Shown in pieces: positions 10,790 through 23,100 of a DNA stretch of 64,000 bases. The notes under the pieces were generated by a model. That model did not search any database and was not told where the DNA came from. It worked only from the letters and a program-made list of their open reading frames with translations. The position numbers were made by a program, and so were the translations under genes. The DNA is taken from NCBI GenBank assembly GCA_023014335.1, contig JAECYW010000030.1:248001-312000 (forward strand), given 5' to 3'. How positions within the stretch are numbered: the stretch's first letter is position 1; each line of letters starts with the position of its first letter. The DNA comes from Galerina marginata (lineage: Eukaryota > Basidiomycota > Agaricomycetes > Agaricales > Galerinaceae).

Positions 10790-11800
10790 CAATGACTTTC
10801 GGGTGGGCTCAGGCTCGGGCTTGGGCTCAGGCGCGGATGTAGGACGGGGTGTCGTACCAGCAGCGGAACACGCCCAAGAACAAGGACTGCAACACTGGTC
10901 TAATCCTGGAGCAGGAGCACCGGTGCCGACACCAGTACCCTCACTGCTTTCATTATCAAATCGTCGACGGCTCACTAGGTCTTCGCATCTTGTCTGCCCG
11001 TAACATCCATATGCTCCCGCCCACGCTCCTGCTTGCCCTGCCCATGTAGTGCGTCCGTAGTCGTCACCATTCTGTCCTCTCATCTCAGATATTCGTCAAT
11101 CGTCGGACCCGTCGATGTTGGCTCTATCTTCTCTCCTTCCAAACCCCTACCCCCCACCGCTGTGGGTGTTATCCAGGGAATCGATCGATATGTTGAGGGG
11201 CAGATCCGTCTCTCCTACCCCACCCTGTCAATCTTTCCCGTCACTCCTGCCCTGCGGGTGGTCGGTGTGAGTCTGGAGTCGCTCTGTGTATAAGCTCGAA
11301 AAAAAGGAAAAGGTCCCGAAGCGGAAGGAGAACGACAGGAAGATGAAGGGCTGATTTTTTTTTGAGGGGTCCGGCATTTTTCGAAAGTGGGATCTTGGAG
11401 GCGCAGAAGCGGGAGACGTGTCGATTACGAGCAAGGACGCACCAGCACCGGCGCCGTTACGAAACGGCGCCTATGCCCCGCCCGTGTCATTGGCCTCACC
11501 AATACAAGCACGAGTACGAACACCATGTGTCAAGCTACAGTATCAACATTCGTTAGCGTCGTCATCGCCGACGTCGCTTCTATCTCTTCTGGCCGTCCTC
11601 ATTGCCTGTTCCGCTGGCGACCTCTCTCCTCTCCACCTCCCGCCGCCCTTCTTTGCATTTCCCATCACCCTCTGTACCGCATGCCGGCCCCAGCCCGGCT
11701 CACTCCATTGGTTCCACCAACGCTGCTGGTACCATCTTGGGAAATACATTCCTTCCCCCGCCACCGCGCGCGTCCGCGTCCTCGCCGCTAAGAGCCTGAA
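10790..11800 (+). repeat. Dispersed repeat R3, copies 2 and 2b
   Basis: 10880-11290 matches 1230-1620 in the same orientation; 11420-11800 carries a more diverged version of the same GC-rich block. Very long overlapping frames on both strands here are a composition effect (few stops in GC-rich, Pro/Ala/Arg/Ser-coding DNA). They have no conserved motif, so none is annotated. Confidence 0.5.
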
Positions 11801-12360
11801 ATTGATCGCGCGCCGCCGGGGTGATATTCGGCATTTGAGAGTGTGAATGTCAGTCTCGAAGGTGGAGGATAAGACGGAGGCGGAAAAAGGAGAGTCGGGA
11901 GCGGTGTGGATGAACTGGAAGGAGGGGCCCCGTCCTCGACGTCGGGCCAGTCGCTGTTAATGCCGCCGCTCGCCCGCTGTTCCTCGACCTAAGGTCAGCG
12001 TCCGCCAGCACCCCTCTCAGATGGTCGTGGCCCAGATACCTGTATCGGCAGGCGTTGGCTCAAATACCAGCAGGCCGTTAACGTCCCTGGCTAGTCTCAT
12101 ACCTGCAAACGTCGGTGTCAGCTCTTCCTCGCGGCATTGTCAACCTCCTCTTGCTGTTTCTGGTGGTACTGCAAACATAAGAATTATTTTGGACGGTCGA
12201 CGTGCCAGCGATGATTAACCGGACTGGTTGTGGGCAAATAAGGTAGAGACTTCTTGATACCCTCGCCCTTTGGGGGCTAAAATTGCATGAACGTTGTTTT
12301 CTTCTCGCAACTTTTTGAACGCCCTGGTGCAAAGTGTAGTTTCCAGGACTAGGATTTAGA

Positions 12361-12500
12361 AACAAGATTCAACTTTATGCCGGTAAAGGTGCTTAGGCGT
12401 CGGTTCTATGAGTGGAGTGGGATTTCGCTTCGAAGTACGGTAGTCCATGAACGGAAAAGGGCTTATAGGTAGGTTGGCGAGGGAGACTATCAAGTTGAAG
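12361..12500 (-). pseudogene. Second FunK1-type kinase fragment
   Basis: The minus strand translates to EPTPKHLYRHKVES over about 12361-12410, the same kinase landmark as in the complete gene (58.9 kb) and in the fragment at 8.7 kb. The DNA flanking it, TAAAGGTGCTTAGGCGTCGG, is almost identical to the 8.7 kb copy. No start, catalytic loop or splice signals are recognisable. Confidence 0.55.
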
Positions 12501-12703
12501 TTCCCTGTCGCGTCTCATTACTGCAGACCTGTCTACAGTAAGTAATCGCTCACAATACCCGAGGCTCGGTTTGAAAGAGTTTCCGATCCGTATGTTTGTA
12601 CTTGTATCGTTCTAGGGTTTCGACATCGCCTTCTAAATTTTCACATTTTGCCCAGAACTAGATTCCTTCGGAATCCTTCCGTTCCAGAAAGTGTCCCCGT
12701 TGG

Positions 12704-12755
12704 GTACCTGTCATTAATTCTCTATTAAAGCGTGTCTAATGATATTTCGACTTAG
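12704..12755 (+). other. Predicted 5'UTR intron of F-box gene 1
   Basis: 52 bp from GTACCT to CTTAG, with the acceptor immediately before the start codon. The same arrangement is seen at all four F-box genes in the window. Predicted from sequence only. Confidence 0.55.
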
Positions 12756-14294
12756 ATGTCATTCAGTTACCCCAGCAATGAGGTCAAATGGAATGGCCCA
12801 GGACCCCCAATATCCATGCTCCACAACGACATTCTTTGGCGTATATTCACCCTCAACACCCTCAAAGAAACAGATATCACGGAGAGATATATTGGGCGAA
12901 TAGAGTATTCGCTTTTCACTGCACTTCGTACTTCCCATGTTTGTTCCCGCTGGCGAAACCTAATTCTCTCTTTCCCTTCTATATGGGCGAACTCAATCAA
13001 CCTGAGGAATTTGGACCAGAAGAACGATAACTGGCGGAACGAGATCCTGAAGAGAACAGGCAATTCTCTTATATCCGTCATTGGATCCCTACACGAAGGA
13101 AGGCCCGTCACGGCGTTTTTCTTAACTCTCTTGCGTGATCACTGGACGCGATTACGCAGAGTAGTAGTTTCGGTAGAAGACCACGGAATCGCTGACGATG
13201 AAAAATGGCTTTCGCTGCGACTTCCAGCCCCGAATCTTGAAGTATTTCACCTCATTTTTCCAGGACGCCCCGCTTTCTCGAGCGTTGATGACGTCCTATT
13301 CTCAAATGACGCCCCTTCCATCCACACTCTGATCATGTACGGAATTAACTTCAAGCTTTCTGGTGTCTGGGTATCCCATATTCGCCGCCTCAACCTAGAG
13401 AGCTGCCAGATGAGAGGGACTATCCTCCTCGCGCTTTCAGAAATGAAATCCTTAGAAATTCTCGCCATGACGGACGTTGATATCGAAATAGGTCCCATAG
13501 CCGCAGGGTGTCGTCACTGGCCCACCATTATTCTTCCCAACCTTGAGCACCTGTTACTGTCTACTGACTTCACAACTACTACCCTCCTTCTACGTCACAT
13601 CGCGCCAAAGTCCGGATGCAGTTTTGAAATCGAAAGTATCAACACCACGCTCCCTATTCTTTCCGCCGAAGATGCGTCCATCCTTCAACAATGTTTTACG
13701 GGGCACCTTCAATCCTTCTCCAATTATCTCGCTCGTAATAATACGATTGTGTGGACAATGTCAAAAAATATATTCAACTTGGAGTTGGACAATTGTCCAA
13801 GCAGTGATCATCCGACATCTTCCGGCTTCTACTTCCGCCTCGAGGTAGATGTTGGCGAACCCTGGCAGGGAATACCCTACATTATTATCGACTCTCTATC
13901 TTCCTGCGATCTCACCCCTGTCGATACGATTCTGCTGAACATCGCCGGAGCTGCGCTGGATCCTTCTGATTCACAGCTCGCCAGGTTCTTCCGCTCGCTA
14001 CTTTCAGTGGCAACTATGCGCAACAACTCGCGAACCATGGAGCTAATACTAGAGGTAATGGACCGCTCGCGTCCTTCTACCTTCTTCCCCTCTCTTCGCA
14101 GCATTATCTTCGAAACATATCAAGAGTTTAAAATCGACACAATTACACGGTTCCTTACGTGGCGACGCGACGCAGGTGTCCCCATTAGAAAATTCAATCT
14201 AGCTGGGTGTACATCGTCCCAACGGGACATTTTACTTTTCCTCGAAGGGCTGGATGGGCTCGAGGTGGAATGGAATAAAAAAATTCGATTTTGA
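12756..14294 (+). CDS. F-box-like protein 1 (512 aa)
   Basis: Single coding exon. Residues 17-85 carry an F-box-like domain: PPISMLHNDILWRIFTLNT, then TSHVCSRWRNL and WANSINL. F-box proteins normally bind Skp1 in SCF ubiquitin ligases and choose substrates with the rest of the chain; that role is inferred. The remainder is a long alpha/beta region with LRR-like pieces (IRRLNLESC, MKSLEILAM) and a C-terminal RRDAGVPIRKFNL segment shared by all four paralogs. It is the most diverged of the four: genes 2-4 share TDTD and HTSQVCAGWRSLMLASSS-type wording that differs here. An FtsJ-like gene lies convergently downstream. Confidence 0.85.
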   Translation: MSFSYPSNEVKWNGPGPPISMLHNDILWRIFTLNTLKETDITERYIGRIEYSLFTALRTSHVCSRWRNLILSFPSIWANSINLRNLDQKNDNWRNEILKRTGNSLISVIGSLHEGRPVTAFFLTLLRDHWTRLRRVVVSVEDHGIADDEKWLSLRLPAPNLEVFHLIFPGRPAFSSVDDVLFSNDAPSIHTLIMYGINFKLSGVWVSHIRRLNLESCQMRGTILLALSEMKSLEILAMTDVDIEIGPIAAGCRHWPTIILPNLEHLLLSTDFTTTTLLLRHIAPKSGCSFEIESINTTLPILSAEDASILQQCFTGHLQSFSNYLARNNTIVWTMSKNIFNLELDNCPSSDHPTSSGFYFRLEVDVGEPWQGIPYIIIDSLSSCDLTPVDTILLNIAGAALDPSDSQLARFFRSLLSVATMRNNSRTMELILEVMDRSRPSTFFPSLRSIIFETYQEFKIDTITRFLTWRRDAGVPIRKFNLAGCTSSQRDILLFLEGLDGLEVEWNKKIRF

Positions 14295-14750
14295 ATTTAA
14301 GAGAGTACTGGCTTTTATCCCTCTAACGATTAATTTTTTCATGTACTCGTGTTCGTTATTCCTTCAGTTTTAGAATAAACGGATGTTCGGCAGTTCAATG
14401 CTTGTAAATGCAACAGGCTTGAGGGTAGAAGTGATGCTATTTCACATGTACAGGACTCAGTTAGCCATTACGAATTCCGTGTCAAGGTTCTACTGACAAG
14501 ACAGGTCACGCTAATGAATAATTGACAAGTAGTTATACATATATCGAGACTCGAATGCACCTCAAATGCGTTCCAAAAGCCGATAAAAATCAGCAACAAA
14601 TTGACTCCCATGTGAGCACTAGCTCGGTGGATAAGCTAGCTAGTAGCTACCAAATTTGTCAAAGGGTTACGGATAACACAAGTAATTGTATAGAGATAAA
14701 ACTGTGTATACCCTCTATTATGCGAACCCAAGAAACATTCAAGAAAAAAA
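14295..14750. other. Convergent intergenic region, no gene seen
   Basis: 456 bp between the 3' ends of F-box gene 1 and the minus-strand methyltransferase. AT-rich and without conserved frames. It should hold both polyadenylation sites. Confidence 0.5.
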
Positions 14751-15961
14751 TTAAACAACGCTACGCTTCTGGTAAAATCCTCGAAGCGCTTTTGCCTGGA
14801 CCTGCCACAAAGGTATTCCAAGGCTGACCAACCAATCCAAATGAAAGGCGAGAAGATTTTCCATCGAAACCATAAAATCCAGATCCTCCGGAACCATATT
14901 TCTTCCTTTACCGTCCTCACCACCGAACGTCAGCTCTATCCAGAGGCCTTTCAGCGCCAACACCACACGTGCCATGTTTTGCTCATCGCATCCTTCTCCG
15001 ATCCCTTGCGCAACTGCGTAGAACGTGCCACGATTTGAATGCATCACCCTCGGTTTCCAACGAAGGAGGCGTCTGGACGCCCTATTGGAGAAGTGCAGTA
15101 TCTTCGCGGCAACTGGTTTGTGCGGTAAAGGGAGTTTCATGATAATAGTCCCTCCTGCCTTGACCGCTGTGAGAGCCAATATGAGTTGCGAGATAAGGAG
15201 ACGGTCGCTGTCCCAGGGTAAGGCTGAGGTCTGCGTACGGAGCTGATGGCCATCAAGTAGGGCCAAGTCGAAGCAGCGCCTGTTGATTTCTGCGGGGACA
15301 TCGTGTAAGCGCTGGTCGGCGGTGTTGGAGGGGCCGAGTTGGTAGTAAGTGAGGTTCGCGTATAACAGCTCGAATCGTGAGAGGTGGTGCATCTCCATGC
15401 AAAACTCGTGCCCTCCGTCAGTTACAGGTAAGGAAATGCCTAAACCCGTCGCCATTGGGTGCTTGTCCAATATGTACGACGAAAATCCGCCAGGACAACA
15501 TCTATCAAACAGGATGAAAATAGTGATAATGGAATGAACTAGAACTTGAATCGAAAAAACCAACTTACCCAAGGTCCAAGAACCGCAGGGTATCATTTGC
15601 AGGAATACAATGCACGCAATCGTCTATTTCACAGAGGAGGCCTTTCATCCTCTGAAACCAAATTTTGTTGAGGTCGGAAGAGGCTGTATCCGCAGTGTGG
15701 CGTTGTTTTTGGTAGTGAAGTTCTGTGGCTTCGTCCTGCCATCCCTGAACGAAAAAAATGATGATGTCGTAAATACGGTCGAGGAAATTCCACCAAGTCA
15801 ACGGTATCACCCACTCTCTTTTGGAGTTGCAACAGCTCCTGAAGGACTGCAGATCCACGCTGAATTAGAGCCCTCGGAAGTCGTATGTCTTCATCCTCGT
15901 CGACGCTGGGAATAGACAACAGGGAAGAAGGGAACCTGACAGGTACAGGAGGTTGACGCAT
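14751..15961 (-). CDS. FtsJ-like (RrmJ-fold) methyltransferase (364 aa)
   Basis: Three exons: 15794-15961, 15569-15744 and 14751-15501. The joins restore the frame, giving RVGDTVDLGWQDEATELHYQ across the first and TLRFLDLGCCPGGFSS across the second. LDLGCCPGGF is the SAM-binding motif I typical of FtsJ-type 2'-O-methyltransferases. Later landmarks are CFDLALLDGHQL (motif IV region with Asp) and VKAGGTIIMKLPLP (GG-T-x-x-x-K, where the family has a catalytic Lys). The N-terminal part with EATELHYQKQRHTAD is characteristic of the fungal branch of this fold found in many mushroom genomes. Substrate is unknown; RNA is the default expectation for the fold. It is convergent with F-box gene 1. Confidence 0.8.
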
Positions 15962-16608
15962 GAAGGGCGAAATTGCGATAGAAGAGCTCTCTCAGACTCT
16001 CGTGAACTATTTAACCCCGAAGCACACGAGGCCAGAGCTCGGAAGCTGGACTGTCAAGGTTGACGTACTACAATACCACGCTTCTTCTCCCGACCCGTTC
16101 TATAGCCTCGTCAAGCGCTTAAGCCTTATTCATGTTCACCAGCATTTGGTCCATAATTTATATTCTCCCAACCTGTCATGGTCAGTCATCGGAGGTCGAT
16201 ACGTTTAAATCAATTGATTATCATAGACGGAGTCGGCGATCGAAGGATATGAAGTTCTGCACCACGGGCGCTACTCTATACTACTATTTACATCATATAG
16301 GAATCAAACTACAATACATGGTCATTCGGTTCAAATTACCCGCCAGTTCTTTGAGTAATCGCTCCGAGGACGAGATGAGCTCAAAAGTATCAGCCAAAAA
16401 AGTAGTTCAATGACTTAAAAATCAAGGCAACCTCCATCCATTAAGACGAAGACCCGAGAAAAAAAATTCACGTCTATGAGCTGGGGGCCCATAAAGTTAC
16501 TAATTCTTTCCACGCACCTTGATGCTATAGTTTTATTTAGAGTTCTCGCAATCCATTCAACGGAAAATGACTTAAATGATGATATACATACTGTAGTCCC
16601 AGTCATCT
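15962..16608. other. No gene seen
   Basis: About 650 bp separating the methyltransferase start from the 3' end of the next minus-strand gene. It should contain the methyltransferase promoter. No repeat copy was recognised. Confidence 0.45.
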
Positions 16609-18512
16609 TCATACAATTTCATGCATACCACCCTCCGACACGACCCCTCCCTTCGAACCCATCCTCGTCCCACTCGACTCCGTCCCACTTTCCCCGACTG
16701 TCCCGCTCCCAAAGCTTCCACCAAGCCCATTCCCAGATTTCACCTGCCCAGGACCATCCGCCGCCTGGAACGTTGAAAGTTGTATCACTTTCTCGCCGTT
16801 GGCGTGGTGAGGGGAGTATGGGACGCCGCGTGCACCTTGGCGGAAGGCAGAAGGGCCGTCGTATGCTAGCCCGAGGCCGACTCGGACGACGATTATCATA
16901 GGAACCATAGCCTACAGGGAAGAATTTTTAGTACAATAGAGAGGCAAGCAGAGAAAGCCAGGGAGAGAAAGAAACGAAGACTGGAGGAGTGAGAATCGAA
17001 AAGACGAAAAATTCAGATTAAAAGAGTAAGCAGGAACTGGAAGCGGGAAGGATGAAAATTATGCGAGGACTTACACTGAGCTGACTCAACATAAATTCCA
17101 TAATCACCCCGGCGTTCATGTTCAGCAAATACGTCACAAGTTGCACGAGCGCGGCACTCGTATAAACAGCACCCGACTCAGCCACAAGCCAAACCATCCC
17201 CAAATATTTCGCTCGCTGCCTGCTATCCACCTCCCCGCCTGAGATTCCGATCTTCGCGCCTTTTCCGCCCGAATTTCCGTCGTTTCCGTTTTGAACACCC
17301 TGTGGTGCGGAGTACGAGTACGGTCGAGCGGCGGCGTAGATGCGTCCGGCGATGAGGGTCGTGGCGAGGATTTGCGTGGCGATAGTGAGCACGAAGGTCG
17401 AGGTAACCCAGGAGAGGATGGATGGGTCGAAGACGGAAGAGTGCTCGGAGATGACGTTGGCTGCTACGGTTTTGAGTCCGCATACTGTGAGGAAAAAAGA
17501 GAATGTTAATTTGAATTGGCAATATAGCGCCCATCGTGAAATGGAGGCTAAGGAAATTGGCACATACCTATGGTGCCGAGAAGGAGAAGGAGCTAAATGG
17601 GAATGAGAAGGTCAGGAGGCAAAGAAGCGCCTGAAAAGACTGAAACTCACGGAAGGAGCGACCACCAGCCAGTTGCGTCCGTAAATTACGAACACTCGCC
17701 AAATCTATTTGTAACAGCAAAGTAAGTTTAGCCTTCTCTGTTTTGGGACACGGAAAGAATCAAACTCAAACCCACCAATAACGAGTCGCCTAAAAGCGTC
17801 TTCAATCAAACTTGAAGTCAGCAGGCTATTTAAAAAGCCAAACAAGAAGAGCGGACGAGCGCTCACGTTGAATATATAGATCGCCTTCCGCTTTGGAAAT
17901 ACGTTTTCCCTATAAAACACGGGTGGACCGCCAGGCGTAGAAGCGAGCTGATACACGAAGCCATCGAGAAGCTCGCGCACTGCGAGCCCGGCGTGGGTGG
18001 TGGATAGGGCGAACATCACGGTGCTGTACACGAGGAGGATACTGCGCGGACGAGTAGATTAGACGTGATTCCGAATGAGGGAATGCGAATTCCGAGTTGA
18101 AAGCAGGCAAGTGGGTACGAGGAAATTGAAATTGAAAATGATGATACACACCGAGAAGAAGTTTCACGTCCACGAGTGTAGGCGGGTGAGGTAAAGATGT
18201 AGCAGAGGGTGATGTAAACGATGATGCTGGTTCGGAAATTAACGATAAACGGGATATAGATCGTTTGGGTTATGTACGTACTGGATACCTGAGTGGAGGC
18301 GGTGCGGATGTGGTAAGTGGTGTGTAAAAAAAGATTTGCATAGCATAAAATCGATATCGATCGGGGCAGTGGTGGAAATGGGAAATGGGAACGTGAAGAG
18401 AAAACGAGGGGAGGCGATAAAGGCGATGATGGATATAGAACTCACCGTATAACACGCCCTCGGTCCAAACACCTGCGATATAGGCAACGTCGGCTGGGAT
18501 ATCCTTCGGCAT
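16609..18512 (-). CDS. Seven-helix membrane protein 1 (Agaricomycete-expanded family)
   Basis: Start at 18512-18510 (MPKDIPADVAYIAGVWTEG). Exons deduced: 18446-18512, a probable 7-nt exon (GTATCCA), one around 18100-18225, then 17867-18041, 17776-17799, 17651-17704, 17568-17592, 17075-17484 and 16609-16911. Landmarks in order: IIVYITLCYIF helix; VYSTVMFALSTTHAGLAVRE; TPGGPPVFYRENVF loop; TLLGDSLL joined to IWRVFVIYGRNWLVVAPS; LLLLGTIVCGLKTVAANVI; WVTSTFVLTIATQILATTL; and AMVPMIIVVRVGLGLAYD near the end. This order is typical of a large unnamed mushroom family with about seven helices and an 'IYRxWxxWGRNW' motif. The C-terminal tail after the last helix is Gly/Ser-rich and cytosolic-looking. 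Ligand and role are unknown. Some inner exon borders are my best fit. Confidence 0.75.
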
Positions 18513-20154
18513 CTTCAGCCTTGTCTTATTGCCCAATTATGCGAGTTCTTCCAAGGTTACGGAAGGAAGGCAGGAGGTAGAACAACAGAGGATACGATGA
18601 GGAAGAAGAGTGCGAACAGCAAACAAAGAGGGAGTCGTCAGTCGTCACCAATAGTCAGAAGCCGTCGTTCCCAGTACAACCAGAATGAAAAAACGTCAGC
18701 AAGCAACAAATTGCCTCAGGGAATCGGCAGGGCGGAGCAGAATGTCAATAAATGGCGGGATGGTGAAATGGGATTCGGGACCACGGTCGCTTATGTACTT
18801 ATATGCGAAGGCCCTAAAGCTCCAGGCGAAAGAGTTATTTTTGGATAGCCTAGAGTAAGGATGAATTAGTGACCGTTAGTCTAATGCGTGTGATCAACGT
18901 TCAACGCTAGTCCCTTTAGACTGTGCAAAGCACCATGCGCGCAGCCTGCTGAGCGTCCCAGGAAGATGGATCAAAGAACCACTGCACTGAATGACGGGAT
19001 GGGATTGGACGGGCTCACCTGGTCTAGTGAAATTTAGGGAAAGCGCAGTAAATATAGACTCGGCGATCCCACACCCATCGGCCTTAAAAGTCAAGAGATG
19101 GGTATTCAATTTCGATAATGAGCCCGCCTTGAGATTAATTCTTTGACTTTAATGCGGGAATTTTCCTTCGTGCAGACGTCGGGATGCGATTACTAGGTTA
19201 GTAAATAAATATATCCTTTTCGCGTTATCCAATAACCCTGCCAGTGTCGTTAGGCCTAGTAAGTAATGGGATTTCCGGTTGTTGAACGTCTAAACCTCTA
19301 TCCGTGATGATTATCATCACTGGGAAGCAAAAGAGATGGACTTACTCAAGCGTTAATCGACCCGGATTTCCCACTACCGGTAAGAAGCCACAGCTCTGTG
19401 CCGAAAACTTAGATGCAGCTGCAGAGTCAATTCCACGGCGGCTGGAACGCCTCAAGGCAGAAAACGCGTGGTGCTGACATGGAACGACTCAAAGCCAGCT
19501 AGTAGTGAGGCTGGGAAGGCAAAATCCTAGCCTTTCCATGCCCAATTTCCTGAAGTTTGCATGGGACAGGAAGTACCGCTATTCCTAGCGGTTCCGCTGG
19601 AGTCCGGGGTAAGTATAGAGGAACGAGATAAAGTAAAATTGTTACTTCATGATGTCAATCAAGTGTCGATCAGTCAAAATCGTTGTCCTGAGCACCCCGA
19701 CGGCGCGTGGGTGGCAGGATCAAAAAAAGCAGAGCACCGGCTAGCGCTATGTCCGAGCGTCAATGACGCGGGTTTGTTGATTCAGGCACTGGAATAGCTT
19801 TACCTGGGACCCAAGATACTTATAAGTATCATCTTAGTTGTCGAGCTGTCTCGGACTCTCGGGAGCTGCGAGGAATGGATGATCTTTTGAAGGCGAATCA
19901 ACGATGGAATCCGAATGCAGAGGTGGTGGGAATTGGAAACCTTCTCAGAAGCTTGCGAGTGGGTTTTCATCGTGTCGAACGTGCTTGTGTGGATAAAGTA
20001 GAACATACGGACGACAGATTATCACCAGGGCATCATGGCAGGGCGGAGAAGACGCTGAAGCCATTTGTTTGAGCAGGGTGGTGGGTGACGACGAGCAAGG
20101 TTGGAGGAGGGACTGGAATTGGAATAGGGATGCCACGGTTCAGTTTGTTCCTGG
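18513..20154. other. No gene supported
   Basis: About 1.6 kb. Short frames on both strands lack motifs and splice-consistent extension. Between 19.56 and 20.07 kb two plus-strand frames of 65-78 codons follow each other, but neither resembles anything in the window. The right edge meets repeat R1b. Confidence 0.4.
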
Positions 20155-23100
20155 AATCTAATCTAATCTATTGGTAAGCACGACCAAATAGAGCTCTCAG
20201 TTCCAAACCATCATGTCGTCCGCGTTCTGTTGTTTTCCTCTCGTTTTTCGCTGCTTTCGCCCCACTATAACACGTTGAATTGGACTCCAATCCGACCATT
20301 TGATTGTCGTTCTTGGTCCACAGTACCCTCAAGGCTCAACGACACTGATCCAAAGGTAACGATCTTGTCAGAAGACATTTTCAAAAACAGCCCAAGACTC
20401 CAGGGAGCGATTCTACGACCTTCACCTTGCTGTAATGTCGTCAAGAAAGATGGACGTAAGTTATCATCAACGTACTCCAGAATTGTACGGAACCTAACTG
20501 TATTTTTCCCTCCTAACTTGGAACGTTGAACTCCAGCTCTTCTCCGACCTCCAACACCCGCCATATCTTCCACATCGCGGGGACAAACGGCAAATGCGAA
20601 AGCAGAATTTCTGGAAATGAGCGGGCGGGCAGCCGTTCGTGCTTAGCAAGCAGGTACACGCCATGGTGGCGGCCCTCGTCACGGAGGTGGTAAAGGAGGG
20701 GCGCGCACCAGCTAAACAACCTCTGCCTCAGCCCACGCTTGGCCTCGTCGACGCGGTGATTGCTGGTGCTGACCTGGACGCCGAGCCCAACTCTCTGGGG
20801 CTCAAAACCGGCCTTGCAGAAAGCATCGTTCATGGCACGTCAAATGGCCCGGCTGGCTCTCGTTCCGCTTGATTTATGGTCAGTAACTTGAGCTGTTCAG
20901 AACTTCTTGTCGGGAATAGCTCGCTTGGCGTTTCTGAATTCTGTCAATCAATACAGTCGACGGATCTCGTCGTCATAGGTACTCAATAGTACTCGTCTTT
21001 GCCTCTGCCTGTGGGGAAAACTAATTTTCGAAATTGTTGTTTTTAGGCATCTGCTGTGCAGAACATTCATTAATCTGGGTTCGATCGCTGCCATCGTGCA
21101 ATGTTTCCATGCTTCGAGGTAGAACCGCGGGGTTTAATGAACCCAATCCCACATCCAAAAATATCGCACTATTGTGCTGTAAGCCTGTACCCGATCGTTT
21201 TTCAATCGACTTCCTTCCCTCCCTTACAGAGGCTGTAATGAGATGCGAATTGGACTTCACGGTCAAGGAAGTGTTAACTAGAAGCTGCGTCTTGCACGAA
21301 ATCTCAGCAAACTGGGTCGACGCTTCACTGAATTGGATCGCGCTGACTATAACTCTGAATCATCCGTTCGTCATCTATCCATCACGTCACTGGCAGCTCG
21401 AATACCTGTGTAAGCACTAAGACGATCTGTGTTGGGACTTGCCCGCTTTGATCCCTAGGATCGAAGTGTCAATCACTTGTACCTACACGACGACGAACCT
21501 TCTAGAGACACGGTGGAGTTTTCCTGCATAAAAGAACCGCTTTGCTTAGTTTCTGCACGTCTTTGATCTCCTCCGCTCACAATGTCTATTATACCTCCAA
21601 TTTTATCGAATACTTTTGGCGCGTATACCATCGCGACGTTCGTGTCCGCAGTGTACGGCTTTTCTCGACCAATAAGTTATTTTATTGCTCACCTGAGACC
21701 CTTAGACTGCTCGGAGTGACCTGCTTCCAGGTTCGCTAATATTTCCCTTCTCTCAGTTTTCTTATCAAACCTACGATTCAGGCGTGGCACTACTTTAACA
21801 CATATTCCGATCGTCCAATTATAAAATATACTGTGAGTGTAACATTGTCGGAATAGGCCTAAGTTACGCTAATTAACAGTTACAAAACAGGTTGGAGCCC
21901 TAGTGTCAGTGTACCCCTCAACGTCTCTGTCAAGTTGTATTTAATCCTCCAAAATATCTTAGTGCGCTTGAGATGCTCCACCTCGCTGTTAGCATCCACG
22001 CCTTATACTTCTTCTTGATAACGAACTATTTAAACCCGCTTGCACTGCTTCAAAATGTCTGGTGGGTGGCTGATTACTACCCAACTGTGAAACGTTTGAC
22101 CTTCTTGACGTTTGTCAATGTAGGTCCCTAAATGTATATTCCTTCCACCACTGCCATGGACTATGCTTACAGATTATACCAAAGATTATATTAGGCATCA
22201 TCGTGAGTGCGGAGCATCGTCTCAATTGTCCTATAACCCATGTCGCGTGGCCAGGTAGTAATCGTGTTGCTCGTTCATCTTTCATATGCGATGCGGATAT
22301 ATCACGGTAGCGTATACCCTAAAAACTTTATTATAAGCCACTCATTCACTGCTTCCTCCAGTCAGCGGCAAAAGGAAAATTATTCCGTTTGCGATCGTGC
22401 GTTTATTTAACCTCTGAGCATATTTTTCCCCTGTTCAATTCTCACTAATTTTCAGGCATTTGTTTCTCTCATTCACTGCGGTAAGCTTCCTGGATCGATT
22501 ATAGTAATTGAAAGAATTCGAAATACATTTGTCCTTAGCGTTGGGATGGGGTCAGTACCCCATCTCAATATTTGATTGTTAAAGAGCTCATGGATTGGTT
22601 GTAGTTGTGGTCGCCGTCTTGCACGTTATTTATCGTTAAGGTTGATCCACTGACTGAATAGCAAATGTAGATTTCGACAGAATCTGGCTTTCCAACGTCC
22701 ATTATTGTCTGAGGTACGCTGGAATACGTTCTCACCGCTGTTCCCTGTCCTAATTTTTATTAATTGAATTCGCAGACACTCACAAAAGCGTTATTAGCTG
22801 CCGCCATCGCCATAGATGTTGTCATAGCCTATACGCTCTGTTACTATCTGCACACAAGTCGCTCAGGAATGAAACAGTAGCTACCTTTTCGATCTCCTAA
22901 ACTTAAAGGAAGCTAATATATTTATTTTAGAACCGATAAGCTCATCAACCGCCTCATGATGTATACAATAAATTGCGGGATATTGACTAGGTTAGCCGAT
23001 TTTTTCAAGTCAAAGCATTGAATAAGAATCAAATGCCTCATCAAGCATTCTTGACGTTGTAACGCTTGCACTAGTCAGTTGCCTTCGTGAAATGATCCTT

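Noticed and set aside
10454..11083. 209-codon minus-strand frame rich in Pro, Gly, Arg and Glu
   Set aside because: It overlaps repeat R3, has low-complexity composition and no motif; other R3 copies do not keep the frame. GC-rich DNA gives long chance frames on both strands here.
21034..21420. 128-codon plus-strand frame upstream of DUF6534 copy B
   Set aside because: It lies in the duplicated 5' flank; the matching DNA at 4.5-4.8 kb does not preserve the frame, so it is not under coding constraint.
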